This document shows positions 8,736 to 16,929 of a stretch of DNA of 64,000 nucleotides, in pieces; within the stretch, counting starts at the first letter, position 1, and the number at the start of each line of letters is the position of its first letter. The notes under the pieces were generated by a model. The model did no database searches. It had not been told where the DNA came from and saw nothing but the letters and a program-made list of their open reading frames with translations. The translations under genes were made by a program, and so were the position numbers. The stretch is from JACPYM01 sp031423495 (GTDB lineage: Bacteria; Acidobacteriota; Blastocatellia; RBC074): contig JANPFP010000270.1 of assembly GCA_031423495.1 (NCBI GenBank), positions 8,675 through 72,674 on the forward strand, written 5' to 3'.

Positions 8736-9941
8736 TTAAGCAACGCGTGCCAGATGCATTTGCGGTTCTCTCCGTGCGGAAAGTTCCATGATTTGCCGCA
8801 ACTGATAATCACGATACTGCCCCGGATTGCCTGTCAGCCCGTCAGTTGCAGCGAGTGCGATGTTGAACATCTCGCGCGTCGAGACGAAATGCACTTGAAA
8901 CTCTTTGGTGCGTTCCGATTCTTCCAGCACTTCTGTCCAGAAGCGGCGCGCGTGTGCGCCGAGCGTTGCTTCTTCGTCGCCGGGGAAAAATCCGTGGCAA
9001 TAGAGCTTGATAAAAACCCATTCAGGGCGGTCAGTGATGGCGATGTTCGCGTTGCGCCACAGGTCAAGTCGGTTGCGCGTGAACGTGCAGTTTTCAGTCA
9101 GCACGCCGTCTTCGATGCGCGGTACGGGCAAGCCTTTTTTGCGGCGGCTCCAGTCAACGACCAATGGACCATTGACAATGACGGGCAGCGGCGGCGCTTG
9201 GCCGACTTTTAATGGCGGGCCGTCGCGGTGCGGAATCGGTTCGTTGAGCGGATGTCCGCAGGTATAAATCGAATTGATTTGCGGAACCTGCGACGGCCAC
9301 GGGAACGAGGGCAGCGTGAAATCGGCGTAACAACCCGTATCGAGCAGGATTTGCATTTCGTCATCAACGCCGCAGCAATAACCGTCGCCGCGCGAATTCG
9401 CCAACGCGAAATTGCCGTGGACGAAGCCATAACGCGGAATGTCGTTCGCGTCGAATTTCGACAAGCAGCCGTGTTCTTCGGCCAGCCGATCACGAAACTC
9501 TGTGATGACGGCGCGAAAGTTGGCTGACGTGTCAGGCGCTTTGACGCCGTGATGCCAATGCACTTCGACTTCGCCGTAACCTTGTGATTGCAGGTCGGCG
9601 ATCTCGTCTACCAACCCGTGATGATACTGTTCGCCTGGATAAAAATTCGTATGCTGAAACGGCTTGCCGTCAACGTCGCGTACCGCATCGCCGGTTTGTT
9701 GGGCGGTACGCTTCCAGCTTTTGACGCGCTTCATTTGCGTAGCCATATCGGCCAGCACGCCGCTTTGCGCAGTCCAGCCCGGCTCGAAATGATTCGAGAC
9801 AGTGACGAGCAAATGTTTTGGGGCATCGCCCGCAGACATACGGCGCAAGCGTTCGCTGAAGCGCCACGCCGGATAGTTCATCAGCCACGGCAGCGACCAT
9901 TTCAGCTTGTTCGACCAGGTTTGTTGATGTGGATTTTTCAT
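8736..9941 (-). CDS. Polysaccharide-deacetylase-like protein
   Basis: A 401-residue protein with a loose NodB/glycoside-deacetylase-like pattern: LLVTVSNHFEPG near residue 45 in place of the T-x-DDG strand, VEVHWHHG near 124 as a possible metal-binding segment, then RYGFVHGNFALANSR and late FIKLYCHGFFPGD. It may deacetylate amino sugars, but the canonical catalytic Asp pair is not clear, so activity is uncertain. Its stop (8736) and the algD start region are tightly packed: this gene begins at 9941 and algD ends at 9942, with no gap, suggesting co-translation. A clear NodB-type enzyme is separately encoded at 31081-32148. Confidence 0.55.
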   Translation of the reverse strand: MKNPHQQTWSNKLKWSLPWLMNYPAWRFSERLRRMSAGDAPKHLLVTVSNHFEPGWTAQSGVLADMATQMKRVKSWKRTAQQTGDAVRDVDGKPFQHTNFYPGEQYHHGLVDEIADLQSQGYGEVEVHWHHGVKAPDTSANFRAVITEFRDRLAEEHGCLSKFDANDIPRYGFVHGNFALANSRGDGYCCGVDDEMQILLDTGCYADFTLPSFPWPSQVPQINSIYTCGHPLNEPIPHRDGPPLKVGQAPPLPVIVNGPLVVDWSRRKKGLPVPRIEDGVLTENCTFTRNRLDLWRNANIAITDRPEWVFIKLYCHGFFPGDEEATLGAHARRFWTEVLEESERTKEFQVHFVSTREMFNIALAATDGLTGNPGQYRDYQLRQIMELSARREPQMHLARVA

Positions 9942-11255
9942 TTACCAGCAAATGCCTTGATACGATTTCGGCGGATCGTCGGTGTCAATCAACCGGACGA
10001 GATCAATGATCTTGCGTCCGTTGTTGGTGTAATCGTTGATGACGCGATATTCCTCTGATTTCTTGCCGATCAAGATGACTTCTGAGCTTTCGATCACGTG
10101 ATGAATGTCGTCGCGCATCAGCGACGAGATGTGCGGAATCTCGCGTTCGATATATTCACGATTCGCGCCGAACAGCCGCGCGAGTTCGACCTCTTTGTCA
10201 TAGATCGAGAGTTTGTAACCTTTGCCGATCAGCGATTCGATCAGATAAACCATCGGGCTTTCGCGCAAGTCGTCAGTGCCCGCCTTGAAGCTCAAACCGA
10301 GAATGCCGATCTGTTTCTTGCCAGTCGCGGCGACCATGTCCGCCGCGCGTTCGATTTGCAGCCGATTGCTTACATTCAGCGAACTCAGCAACGGCGTTTC
10401 AACGTCGTTGGTACGCGCTTTATAGGTCAGCGCGCGCACGTCTTTGGGCAAACACGAACCGCCGAACGCGAAGCCGGGTTTCAGGTAATAAGGCGACAGA
10501 TTGAGTTTGGTGTCCTGACAAAAGACTTCCATGACTTTATGGCTGTCAATGTTGAGCGCCTTGCAGATGTTGCCGATCTCGTTGGCGAACGTGACCTTGA
10601 CCGCGTGAAACGCGTTGCACGAATACTTCACCATTTCGGCTTCTTTGATTTTGACGGTGAGCAACGGCGCGTTCAGTTGTGAATAAAGTTTAGCGACCAG
10701 CGCGGCGGCCTCGTCGTCATCGGCGCCAATCAGCGTGAAGGGCGGATGATAGAAGTCGTAAATCGAAGTGCCTTCGCGCAAAAATTCAGGATTGATTGCC
10801 ACGCCGAAATCGCGTCCGGCTTTCTTGCCTGAATAAACTTCAAGCGTAGGGATCACTACGTCTTGAATCGTGCCGGGCAACATCGTCGAACGCATCACGA
10901 CCACGTGATAGCGGTGTTTGGTTTCGAGCGCCGAGCCGATCTCTTTGCAAACGTTTTTGATGTAAGTCAGATCGAGGCTGCCATTGTGATGGCCGGGCGT
11001 GCCAACGCAGACGAGCGATACGTCTGAGTCCATCACGGCTTCGACCGCCGAGGTCGTCGCGCGCAAGCGATTCTCTTTGACGGCTTGCGCGATGATTTCT
11101 TCGACGCCGGGTTCGACCACGGGCGAACGGCCTTCGTTAAAAATTTGCACCTTCAGGGGATTCACATCGCTGCCGATGACTTCGTGGCCGCTTTCGGCAA
11201 AACACGCGGCGCTGACTGCGCCGACATAACCCAATCCGAAAATACTGATTCTCAT
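9942..11255 (-). CDS. algD: GDP-mannose 6-dehydrogenase
   Basis: A 437-residue NAD-dependent four-electron dehydrogenase that oxidises GDP-mannose to GDP-mannuronic acid in the cytoplasm. The Rossmann start MRISIFGLGYVGAV and the catalytic block FAFGGSCLPKDVRALTY are present, with Cys268 at the same number as I recall for Pseudomonas AlgD. The ending GICW and length also match that protein from memory, better than UDP-glucose dehydrogenases. This predicts mannuronate, or a derivative, in the polymer. Alternative: another nucleotide-sugar 6-dehydrogenase with AlgD-like sequence; substrate assay or phylogeny would decide. Confidence 0.86.
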   Translation of the reverse strand: MRISIFGLGYVGAVSAACFAESGHEVIGSDVNPLKVQIFNEGRSPVVEPGVEEIIAQAVKENRLRATTSAVEAVMDSDVSLVCVGTPGHHNGSLDLTYIKNVCKEIGSALETKHRYHVVVMRSTMLPGTIQDVVIPTLEVYSGKKAGRDFGVAINPEFLREGTSIYDFYHPPFTLIGADDDEAAALVAKLYSQLNAPLLTVKIKEAEMVKYSCNAFHAVKVTFANEIGNICKALNIDSHKVMEVFCQDTKLNLSPYYLKPGFAFGGSCLPKDVRALTYKARTNDVETPLLSSLNVSNRLQIERAADMVAATGKKQIGILGLSFKAGTDDLRESPMVYLIESLIGKGYKLSIYDKEVELARLFGANREYIEREIPHISSLMRDDIHHVIESSEVILIGKKSEEYRVINDYTNNGRKIIDLVRLIDTDDPPKSYQGICW

Positions 11256-11269
11256 TACTGCTTTTTCTC

Positions 11270-12796
11270 CTACCTTATTCGGTAAACCTGGTAGACGCCG
11301 TTGTCATAAAGCGCCTCGAACTTCTGTGCGTGATGCGCAAGCAATTTTTGTAAATAAGCTTGTCGTTCCGGTACGACTTCTGCTGGACCGACAATCACAT
11401 AACGCGCCTGAATCGTTTGCCAGTGACGAAACAATTCGTTTTCATTCGGCGGCGTATGCCACGCGGTGAACTTGCGTTCGGTCAGCAAGGCCAGCGTACG
11501 CGGATAAATAAAGACCAGCACGTCGTCGGGCGCAGTTGTCTGTCGAATGAAACTGGCAACTTGCTGTGTTTCGTTACGCGAAACGCCTTCGTTAAAAGGT
11601 TGCCAATTCGCCCGAGCGTAAACCTGTGCGTAACTTAACAGCATCGTCAGCGCCAACGCCGCGAATCCAGCTTGCGGCAGCCACTGGCGGACGGTGAAAC
11701 GCTCGCTCAACGCTGAAATCCCACGCCACGCGAAATAAAGCGTAGGAGCCATCAGCGGAACCAGATAGCGCGACTGAATTTGCAAAGAGACCAATAAAAT
11801 CGGCGGCATATAAATCAGTGTGAAGATTGCCAGGTACGTTACGCGCTGTTTCAGGCTGGCCAGCCAACCGCACAACGCTAAACCGCCGAGCAACACGAGC
11901 AGTCCGAGGCGCACGAACTTCGGATAACCGCCGCCCCAGAAGGCCGAAAACTCGCCCACATACGCTTTGAGGTTGGCGGCGACGTTGCTCGCGGTGATCG
12001 CAAACTGATCGCCATAGCTGCTGTCTGAATGCACAAAAAAGTTTTGCAAGACGACCAGACAGGCCGTGACTCCGATCACTTCAATCGTCATCGGTCGCAG
12101 CATTAAGGGAAACCGGCGCGTATGCCAAAGATCGTAAAGCACCAGCGCCACCAGCAGGATGAGTCCGATGCTGCGCGTGCCGTAAGCCAGATAAATCGTC
12201 GCGCCCAGGCAAAACGCTGATAGGTGTTGGTTCACGATCAGGCGGTCTTGCTCGTAAATGCGTTGCACCAGCAAGAACGCCAGCGCCAGCCAGCACAGAA
12301 ACGGCAAATCAGAAATGATGCTGTCTTTCAGTGCGCCAATCACGGGACTGAACGCCAGCGTTGCCAGCAACAGCAGCAACGTCGAAGTCGGCAGCTCCTT
12401 ACGCCAGTAAAAATAAAACAGCAGCGCGACAAGCCACGCCGCCGCGAGGCTGACCATCTTCAACGCTTCGAAATTCATGCCGAACAGCCGATAAACCGGG
12501 GCGAGCAACAGCGGAAAAATCGGCGGATAGGTTTTCGGCCCTATGTCGGGATAGTTCGGATTATAGAGATAACCTGTCGCGCTATAAGGCTTGCCTTCGG
12601 CGATGTTGCGGGCGTGATTGACATACATCGTGAAATCATCGCCCAGCGCGTGACCGCTGCGGGTGGTGAACCACAGGAATGCGGCGACTAAAGCAAAAAA
12701 CAAAAACACCGGCAACAGCGGATGTCGCCGTGCGACGGGTTCAGCTTCCGCTTTCAGGGTTTCAAATAACGGGCGACCATTGACGAATGCTTCCAC
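11270..12796 (-). CDS. GT39/ArnT-like membrane glycosyltransferase (GT-C fold)
   Basis: About 508 residues with roughly ten to twelve hydrophobic segments and an early luminal loop with GDDFTMYVNHARNIAEG, the acidic motif expected of GT-C enzymes that use polyprenyl-phosphate sugars. I start it at the GTG at 12796, because AAGGAAGAG lies six bases upstream and the longer frame overlaps the preceding glycosyltransferase gene. PKTYPPIFPLLLAPVYRL after the first segment and a periplasmic C-terminal domain fit the family. It may add a side sugar on the periplasmic face. Confidence 0.72.
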   Translation of the reverse strand: MEAFVNGRPLFETLKAEAEPVARRHPLLPVFLFFALVAAFLWFTTRSGHALGDDFTMYVNHARNIAEGKPYSATGYLYNPNYPDIGPKTYPPIFPLLLAPVYRLFGMNFEALKMVSLAAAWLVALLFYFYWRKELPTSTLLLLLATLAFSPVIGALKDSIISDLPFLCWLALAFLLVQRIYEQDRLIVNQHLSAFCLGATIYLAYGTRSIGLILLVALVLYDLWHTRRFPLMLRPMTIEVIGVTACLVVLQNFFVHSDSSYGDQFAITASNVAANLKAYVGEFSAFWGGGYPKFVRLGLLVLLGGLALCGWLASLKQRVTYLAIFTLIYMPPILLVSLQIQSRYLVPLMAPTLYFAWRGISALSERFTVRQWLPQAGFAALALTMLLSYAQVYARANWQPFNEGVSRNETQQVASFIRQTTAPDDVLVFIYPRTLALLTERKFTAWHTPPNENELFRHWQTIQARYVIVGPAEVVPERQAYLQKLLAHHAQKFEALYDNGVYQVYRIR

Positions 12797-12840
12797 TGCG
12801 TACTCTTCCTTCAGGGGGGAAAGGTTCGCTCTGACTCCTA

Positions 12841-14082
12841 TCAGGCACGCGCGGCCTGAACTTTGGGTCGTGAGAAATGCTGTTGCGCGGCTTCGCACAA
12901 CTTGATGAATTCCGCCGTCACGCCTTCCCAACCGAATTTCGTGCGTACCGTTTGGGCGGCTTGCTGTCCCAACCGTTGCGCTAGAGCTTTATCGCGCAAG
13001 ACGCGGACGACCGCATCAGCAAAGGCTTGCGGCTCGTCAGCTAATAAAAGTTCCTGTCCGTGATAGACGGGCAAGCCTTCTGCACCAATGGTCGTCGAAA
13101 CGATGGGTTGTTCCATCGCCATCGCTTCATAAACTTTCAACCGCGTACCGCCGCCGATGCGCAGCGGAATCACATAAGCCGCCGCGCGTTCCATATAAGG
13201 CCGCACATCAGCTACGCGACCGGTGACGATTACCGACTTATCGCGCTGGCTCAATTCGACCAGCGAAGGGAACGGATTGCGTCCGACCACGGTCAGCTTC
13301 ACGTCAGGGATTTGTTGTTTGATGAGCGGCAGAATCGCTTCGGTGAAATAACGAATCGCGTCTTCGTTGGGCAACCAGTCCATCGAACCGGTGAAAACTA
13401 AAGAGTTGGGTTCGACAGTTTCTTTGCCGCTGGGTTTGAAAAATTCAGTGTCTACACCGGTGGGCACATCACTCACGCGCGTCACGCCGTATTCGCGCCG
13501 CATCGTTTCGGCATCGTCCACCGACACCGCCGCAACGTAATCAAACTTGTGGCAAGCCGTCTTTTCATACGCAACTGATTTTTCCCATTGGCCTTTTAGG
13601 TAGGCTTTCTTCAGCGGTTGCGACTGCACTTCGTAATGTCGCCGCCAGATCATCGCTTCTACGTTGTGTTGAAAGAGCAGCGACGCGCACGGCAGTTTGT
13701 CAGGCAGGTTAATACTCGGATTCAGGAAGTCGCAGACGACGACATCAATATCGCCTTTGCTGACGCGCTGTTCGATAGCCAAGCGCATCGCTGTGGATTC
13801 ATACTTCTTCATAAAATACGGAAGCGGCGAAACCAGATTCTGCGCCAGTTCGGCATAAAACTTCGCCGAGAACTTCGCGCTGATTGCGTGCGGCACAAGC
13901 ATCAGCTTGTCGCAGTATTCGGTCGCCTTATCCGCTGCGTCCGGCGCAGCCGTGCCGTCATCCAACGTCAGATAAGTCACGCGATGCTCGCGCTTGAGCG
14001 CCTTGAGCATGTGGTACGTGCGAATCTTTCCGCCTTTGTCTACGGGGTGCAGCAGTTCAGTTTTAAGCCAGAGAATATGCAT
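12841..14082 (-). CDS. Family 4 glycosyltransferase
   Basis: A 413-residue GT-B enzyme starting at MHILWLKTELLHPVDKGGKI. The C-terminal Rossmann half carries LVFTGSMDWLPNEDAIRYF, VTGRVADVRPYMERAA and the nucleotide-sugar motif PLRIGGGTRLKVYEAMAM with its E-x7-E spacing. The N-terminal PVDKGGKIRTYHMLKAL recalls sugar transferases linked to exosortase/PEP-CTERM polysaccharide loci. The start at 14082 is preferred over one 60 bases upstream, which lies in the adjoining repeat. It should add one sugar to the lipid-linked unit. Confidence 0.83.
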   Translation of the reverse strand: MHILWLKTELLHPVDKGGKIRTYHMLKALKREHRVTYLTLDDGTAAPDAADKATEYCDKLMLVPHAISAKFSAKFYAELAQNLVSPLPYFMKKYESTAMRLAIEQRVSKGDIDVVVCDFLNPSINLPDKLPCASLLFQHNVEAMIWRRHYEVQSQPLKKAYLKGQWEKSVAYEKTACHKFDYVAAVSVDDAETMRREYGVTRVSDVPTGVDTEFFKPSGKETVEPNSLVFTGSMDWLPNEDAIRYFTEAILPLIKQQIPDVKLTVVGRNPFPSLVELSQRDKSVIVTGRVADVRPYMERAAAYVIPLRIGGGTRLKVYEAMAMEQPIVSTTIGAEGLPVYHGQELLLADEPQAFADAVVRVLRDKALAQRLGQQAAQTVRTKFGWEGVTAEFIKLCEAAQQHFSRPKVQAARA

Positions 14083-14091
14083 TTCAGTTTT

Positions 14092-14180
14092 GCCACAGAG
14101 GCACGGAGTCACCGAGAGTTTCAGAGGAAAGAGAAATGTCATTTGCCCAAAATATCTCTGTGCCTCTGTGTCTCTGTGGC
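14092..14180. repeat. Inverted repeat of 8-bp CACAGAG-type units
   Basis: Arms 14092-14117 and 14155-14180 pair at about 22 of 26 positions. Each arm is a degenerate tandem of 8-bp units (TCTCTGTG, CCTCTGTG, TCTCTGTG on the right). The last base of the right arm is the first base of the asnB stop codon on the complement. I recall similar CACAGAG strings from intergenic DNA of unrelated bacteria, but did not search. Confidence 0.75.
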
Positions 14181-16138
14181 TAACCTCTCATTGCCATCGC
14201 AACAGCTTTTTCAGGTTTGATAGTTTCTTGTGTCGTTTCGCCGTCAAAGAAGCGCCGTTGCCAGATTTCAAAATTGACCAATGCCCACAAGCGTTCGGCG
14301 TGGTTTTCGCCCGCTTGGTGACGCGCGACTAAGTTGCGCACGTAAGCCGCGTCGAAATGTCCGCGACTCAGCGCGCGTTCGCTCAAGACGTAATCATCCA
14401 CGACGTGTTTGAACTGACCACGAAACCACGTGCCAATCGGGACGGGGAAGCCCATCTTTTTGCGCGTGAGAATTTCTTCGGGCAGCACGCCTTTCATCGC
14501 TTCGCGCAGGATGTGTTTGGTGGTCGTGCCGCGCAGCTTCATATCCACCGGCAGCCGCGTAGCGAACTCGATCATCTCGTTGTCGAGAAACGGCACGCGG
14601 CTCTCAATCGAAGCCGCCATACTCATCTGGTCTTGCTTCATCAGCAGTTCGTGCAAATAAGTGTGCATATCCGCCGACAGCAATTGATCGAGCAAGTTGT
14701 CGGCTTTGGCATTGTTCACGTAAGCCAATGCCTGCCGATAAGGATCGGTCTCAGTCATTTGCGCGCGCGTGTCTTTGCTGAAAAGCGAAGCCTGTGCGTC
14801 GGGCGAATAAACCGCGAAATTGTCGAAATAGATGTTGCGCAATTCAGGCGGCATGCAAAGGAAAGTGCGTTGCAGCTTTTGTTTGACGCGGTTTTCACCG
14901 GGCAAAAAGCCTATGCCGCCTTTCACGAGGTTGCGCACAAAACCGGGCGTGAGCTTTTCATAGCCCCAACCAAATTGCAGGTTGTACATCGTCACGCGGT
15001 ATTTGTTGTAACCCGCCAACAACTCGTCTGCGCCTTCGCCGGTCAGCACGACCTTGACGTGTTCGCGCGCGAGTTTCGAGACGAAATAAAGCGGCACGCT
15101 TGATGGATGCGCGATGGGTTCGTCTTCCTGATAAACCAGCGCGGGCAACGAAGCGAAAAACTCTTCGGGCGTGACGATGATTTCGTGATGATCGGTCTTG
15201 AACGCGCGCGCGACTTGCGAGGCGTATTCGAGTTCGTTCGCTTCGCGTTCGTTGAAAGCGACCGAAAACGTCTTGATCTGATCGTTCGTCAACTGGCTCA
15301 TCACGCCCGCAATCGCGCTCGAATCAATGCCGCCTGAAAGAAACATTCCTAATGGAACATCCGCCATCAGGTGCGAAGCGACCGAATCACGAAACATCTC
15401 GCGGAAGCGTTCGACGTATTCAGCCTCGGTCAATTGTTCAGCCGACTTGGTGTAATCAAGCTGCCAGTATTGGCTGATTTCGATTTTGCCGTTTTGCCAC
15501 GTCAGCGTGTGTCCGGGCGACAAACGCTTGACGCCCTTAAACATCGTCTCATCGCCCGACGTGTAGCGGTTGGCGAATTGATCGGCCAGCACGTTGTAAT
15601 TGAGTTCCGGCGCGACGGCTTTGCTTTCGATCAGGGCTTTGATTTCTGAAGCGAAATGCAGCGTGCCATCAGGCAGCAGGGAATAGTAAAGCGGCTTGAT
15701 GCCTACGCGGTCGCGCGCGAGCGTGAGTTGCTGTTTCGTTTCGTCCCAAATCGCGTAAGCAAACATTCCGCGCAATTGTTTCGCGCTGCTGACGCCATGC
15801 TCTTCATACGAATGAATGATCGTTTCGGTGTCGCTGTGCGTGCGATAGCGATGTCCGGCGGATTCGAGCGCGGGACGCAATCGCGTGTGGTTATAAATTT
15901 CGCCGTTGAAAGCGATCCAGACTTGCTGGTCTTCGTTGGGCATCGGCTGCTGGCCGCTGCTCAAATCAACGATGGATAAACGTCGATGGCCCAATCCGAC
16001 GTGACCCGTTGGATTGATCCAGCTTGCAGCTTCATCGGGGCCGCGATGCGTGAGCGCATCACGCATGATGCGCAGCGACGATTCATCAACGAGTCGGTTA
16101 AGTTTTTTCGGAATCGCAGTTCCACAAATACCACACAT
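14180..16138 (-). CDS. asnB: Glutamine-hydrolysing asparagine synthetase-like amidotransferase
   Basis: A 652-residue two-domain enzyme. The N-terminal class II glutaminase is complete: Cys2 nucleophile (MCGICG), HRRLSIVD with Arg53, FNGEIYN with Asn78 and HSDTE with Asp103. The C-terminal synthetase has the pyrophosphate loop SGGIDS at 268-273 and GEGADELLAGYNKY. In polysaccharide loci such enzymes often amidate a uronic acid carboxyl (as proposed for WbpS-type proteins) rather than make free asparagine; with two sugar-acid dehydrogenases nearby that is the likelier job. The locus has a second, altered copy at 23031-25022. Confidence 0.88.
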   Translation of the reverse strand: MCGICGTAIPKKLNRLVDESSLRIMRDALTHRGPDEAASWINPTGHVGLGHRRLSIVDLSSGQQPMPNEDQQVWIAFNGEIYNHTRLRPALESAGHRYRTHSDTETIIHSYEEHGVSSAKQLRGMFAYAIWDETKQQLTLARDRVGIKPLYYSLLPDGTLHFASEIKALIESKAVAPELNYNVLADQFANRYTSGDETMFKGVKRLSPGHTLTWQNGKIEISQYWQLDYTKSAEQLTEAEYVERFREMFRDSVASHLMADVPLGMFLSGGIDSSAIAGVMSQLTNDQIKTFSVAFNEREANELEYASQVARAFKTDHHEIIVTPEEFFASLPALVYQEDEPIAHPSSVPLYFVSKLAREHVKVVLTGEGADELLAGYNKYRVTMYNLQFGWGYEKLTPGFVRNLVKGGIGFLPGENRVKQKLQRTFLCMPPELRNIYFDNFAVYSPDAQASLFSKDTRAQMTETDPYRQALAYVNNAKADNLLDQLLSADMHTYLHELLMKQDQMSMAASIESRVPFLDNEMIEFATRLPVDMKLRGTTTKHILREAMKGVLPEEILTRKKMGFPVPIGTWFRGQFKHVVDDYVLSERALSRGHFDAAYVRNLVARHQAGENHAERLWALVNFEIWQRRFFDGETTQETIKPEKAVAMAMRG

Positions 16139-16146
16139 AAAGTTAA

Positions 16147-16181
16147 GAATTCAGAAGTCGGAATTCAGGAGTCAGAATTCA
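16147..16181. repeat. Five tandem 7-bp units (GAATTCA type)
   Basis: Five consecutive heptads alternate between GAATTCA and GAAGTCG or GGAGTCA in the 47-bp gap upstream of asnB. Unlike the other elements it has no inverted partner arm, though each GAATTC is self-complementary. The same 7-bp period is seen in the repeats at 21640 and 22911. Confidence 0.75.
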
Positions 16182-16185
16182 CTGT

Positions 16186-16848
16186 TCACGCTTTGATTGC
16201 CTTGATCGCAAAGCGATTTGGCGCTTGTTCTATTTCGACTTGCGCGAAGCCCGCGTGCCGCAATGCACGTTTCATCGCCGCAGCGGTTTGAAATGATTCG
16301 CAACGCTTGGTGTTCAACGGGAAGCGCCACAGTTCGCCAAAGCAATGAAACGCCAAGCCGTTCAACAACGCGTAGCTGAAATAAATCATGCTTTTCACAT
16401 TGCCGGATTGGATGGCGCGTTGCAGAAAATCAAACACCATTTGAAAGGGATGCAACGTGAGCCACAGTTGTCCGCCGGGTGTGAGTACGCGCGCGATTTC
16501 AGTCACCGCCGTCGGGATGTGCATATAAGGCACGGCGACGCGCGAAATTACGACCTCAAAACTCGCATCGGCAAAGGGCAACGCTTCGCCTACGGCACAT
16601 GCCAGATTCAATTGACCGTCGTTCTCACGATCCATCTTTTGCCCAAAAGCTACGGCTTCGGCGTCAATGTCTATGCCGCAGGCCAACACGCCGGGCGGCA
16701 GGTCGCACGCGAGCAGCGTCTGCCCCGCGCCGCAGCCAATGTCGAGAATGCTGGCGAACCGCGACGGCAATTCGGGCAAGGCCTTGCGTAAATCCGTTTT
16801 AGATTTCGCAATCGCCAACTCTTCCAGATGATATTGAACAGTACTCAT
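16186..16848 (-). CDS. Class I SAM-dependent methyltransferase
   Basis: About 220 residues from MSTVQYHLEEL. Motif I is ILDIGCGAGQTLLACDL near residues 35-50, followed by CGIDIDAEAVAFG (acidic end of strand 2) and EALPFADASFEVVISRVAVPYM (motifs II-III), a methyltransferase-11/25 arrangement. The target may be a sugar hydroxyl or the lipid carrier; neighbours support a glycan. The frame remains open further upstream, into the repeat at 16858 and the lyase gene, but that extension is implausible. No strong ribosome site is seen before 16848, so the start is less certain than the fold. Confidence 0.75.
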   Translation of the reverse strand: MSTVQYHLEELAIAKSKTDLRKALPELPSRFASILDIGCGAGQTLLACDLPPGVLACGIDIDAEAVAFGQKMDRENDGQLNLACAVGEALPFADASFEVVISRVAVPYMHIPTAVTEIARVLTPGGQLWLTLHPFQMVFDFLQRAIQSGNVKSMIYFSYALLNGLAFHCFGELWRFPLNTKRCESFQTAAAMKRALRHAGFAQVEIEQAPNRFAIKAIKA

Positions 16849-16857
16849 AAGGATGCG

Positions 16858-16929
16858 GCATGTAGTCTCGCCTTCAGGCGGAAGGTCTTCGGCAATCAAG
16901 CGATTCCGCCTGAAGGCGGGACTACATGC
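16858..16929. repeat. 26-bp inverted repeat overlapping a gene end
   Basis: Arms 16858-16883 and 16904-16929 pair at 25 of 26 positions (GCATGTAGTCTCGCCTTCAG and onward). Each arm contains the inner palindrome CCGCCTTCAGGCGG. The right arm covers the last Met codon and the TAG stop of the lyase gene on the minus strand. Confidence 0.85.
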
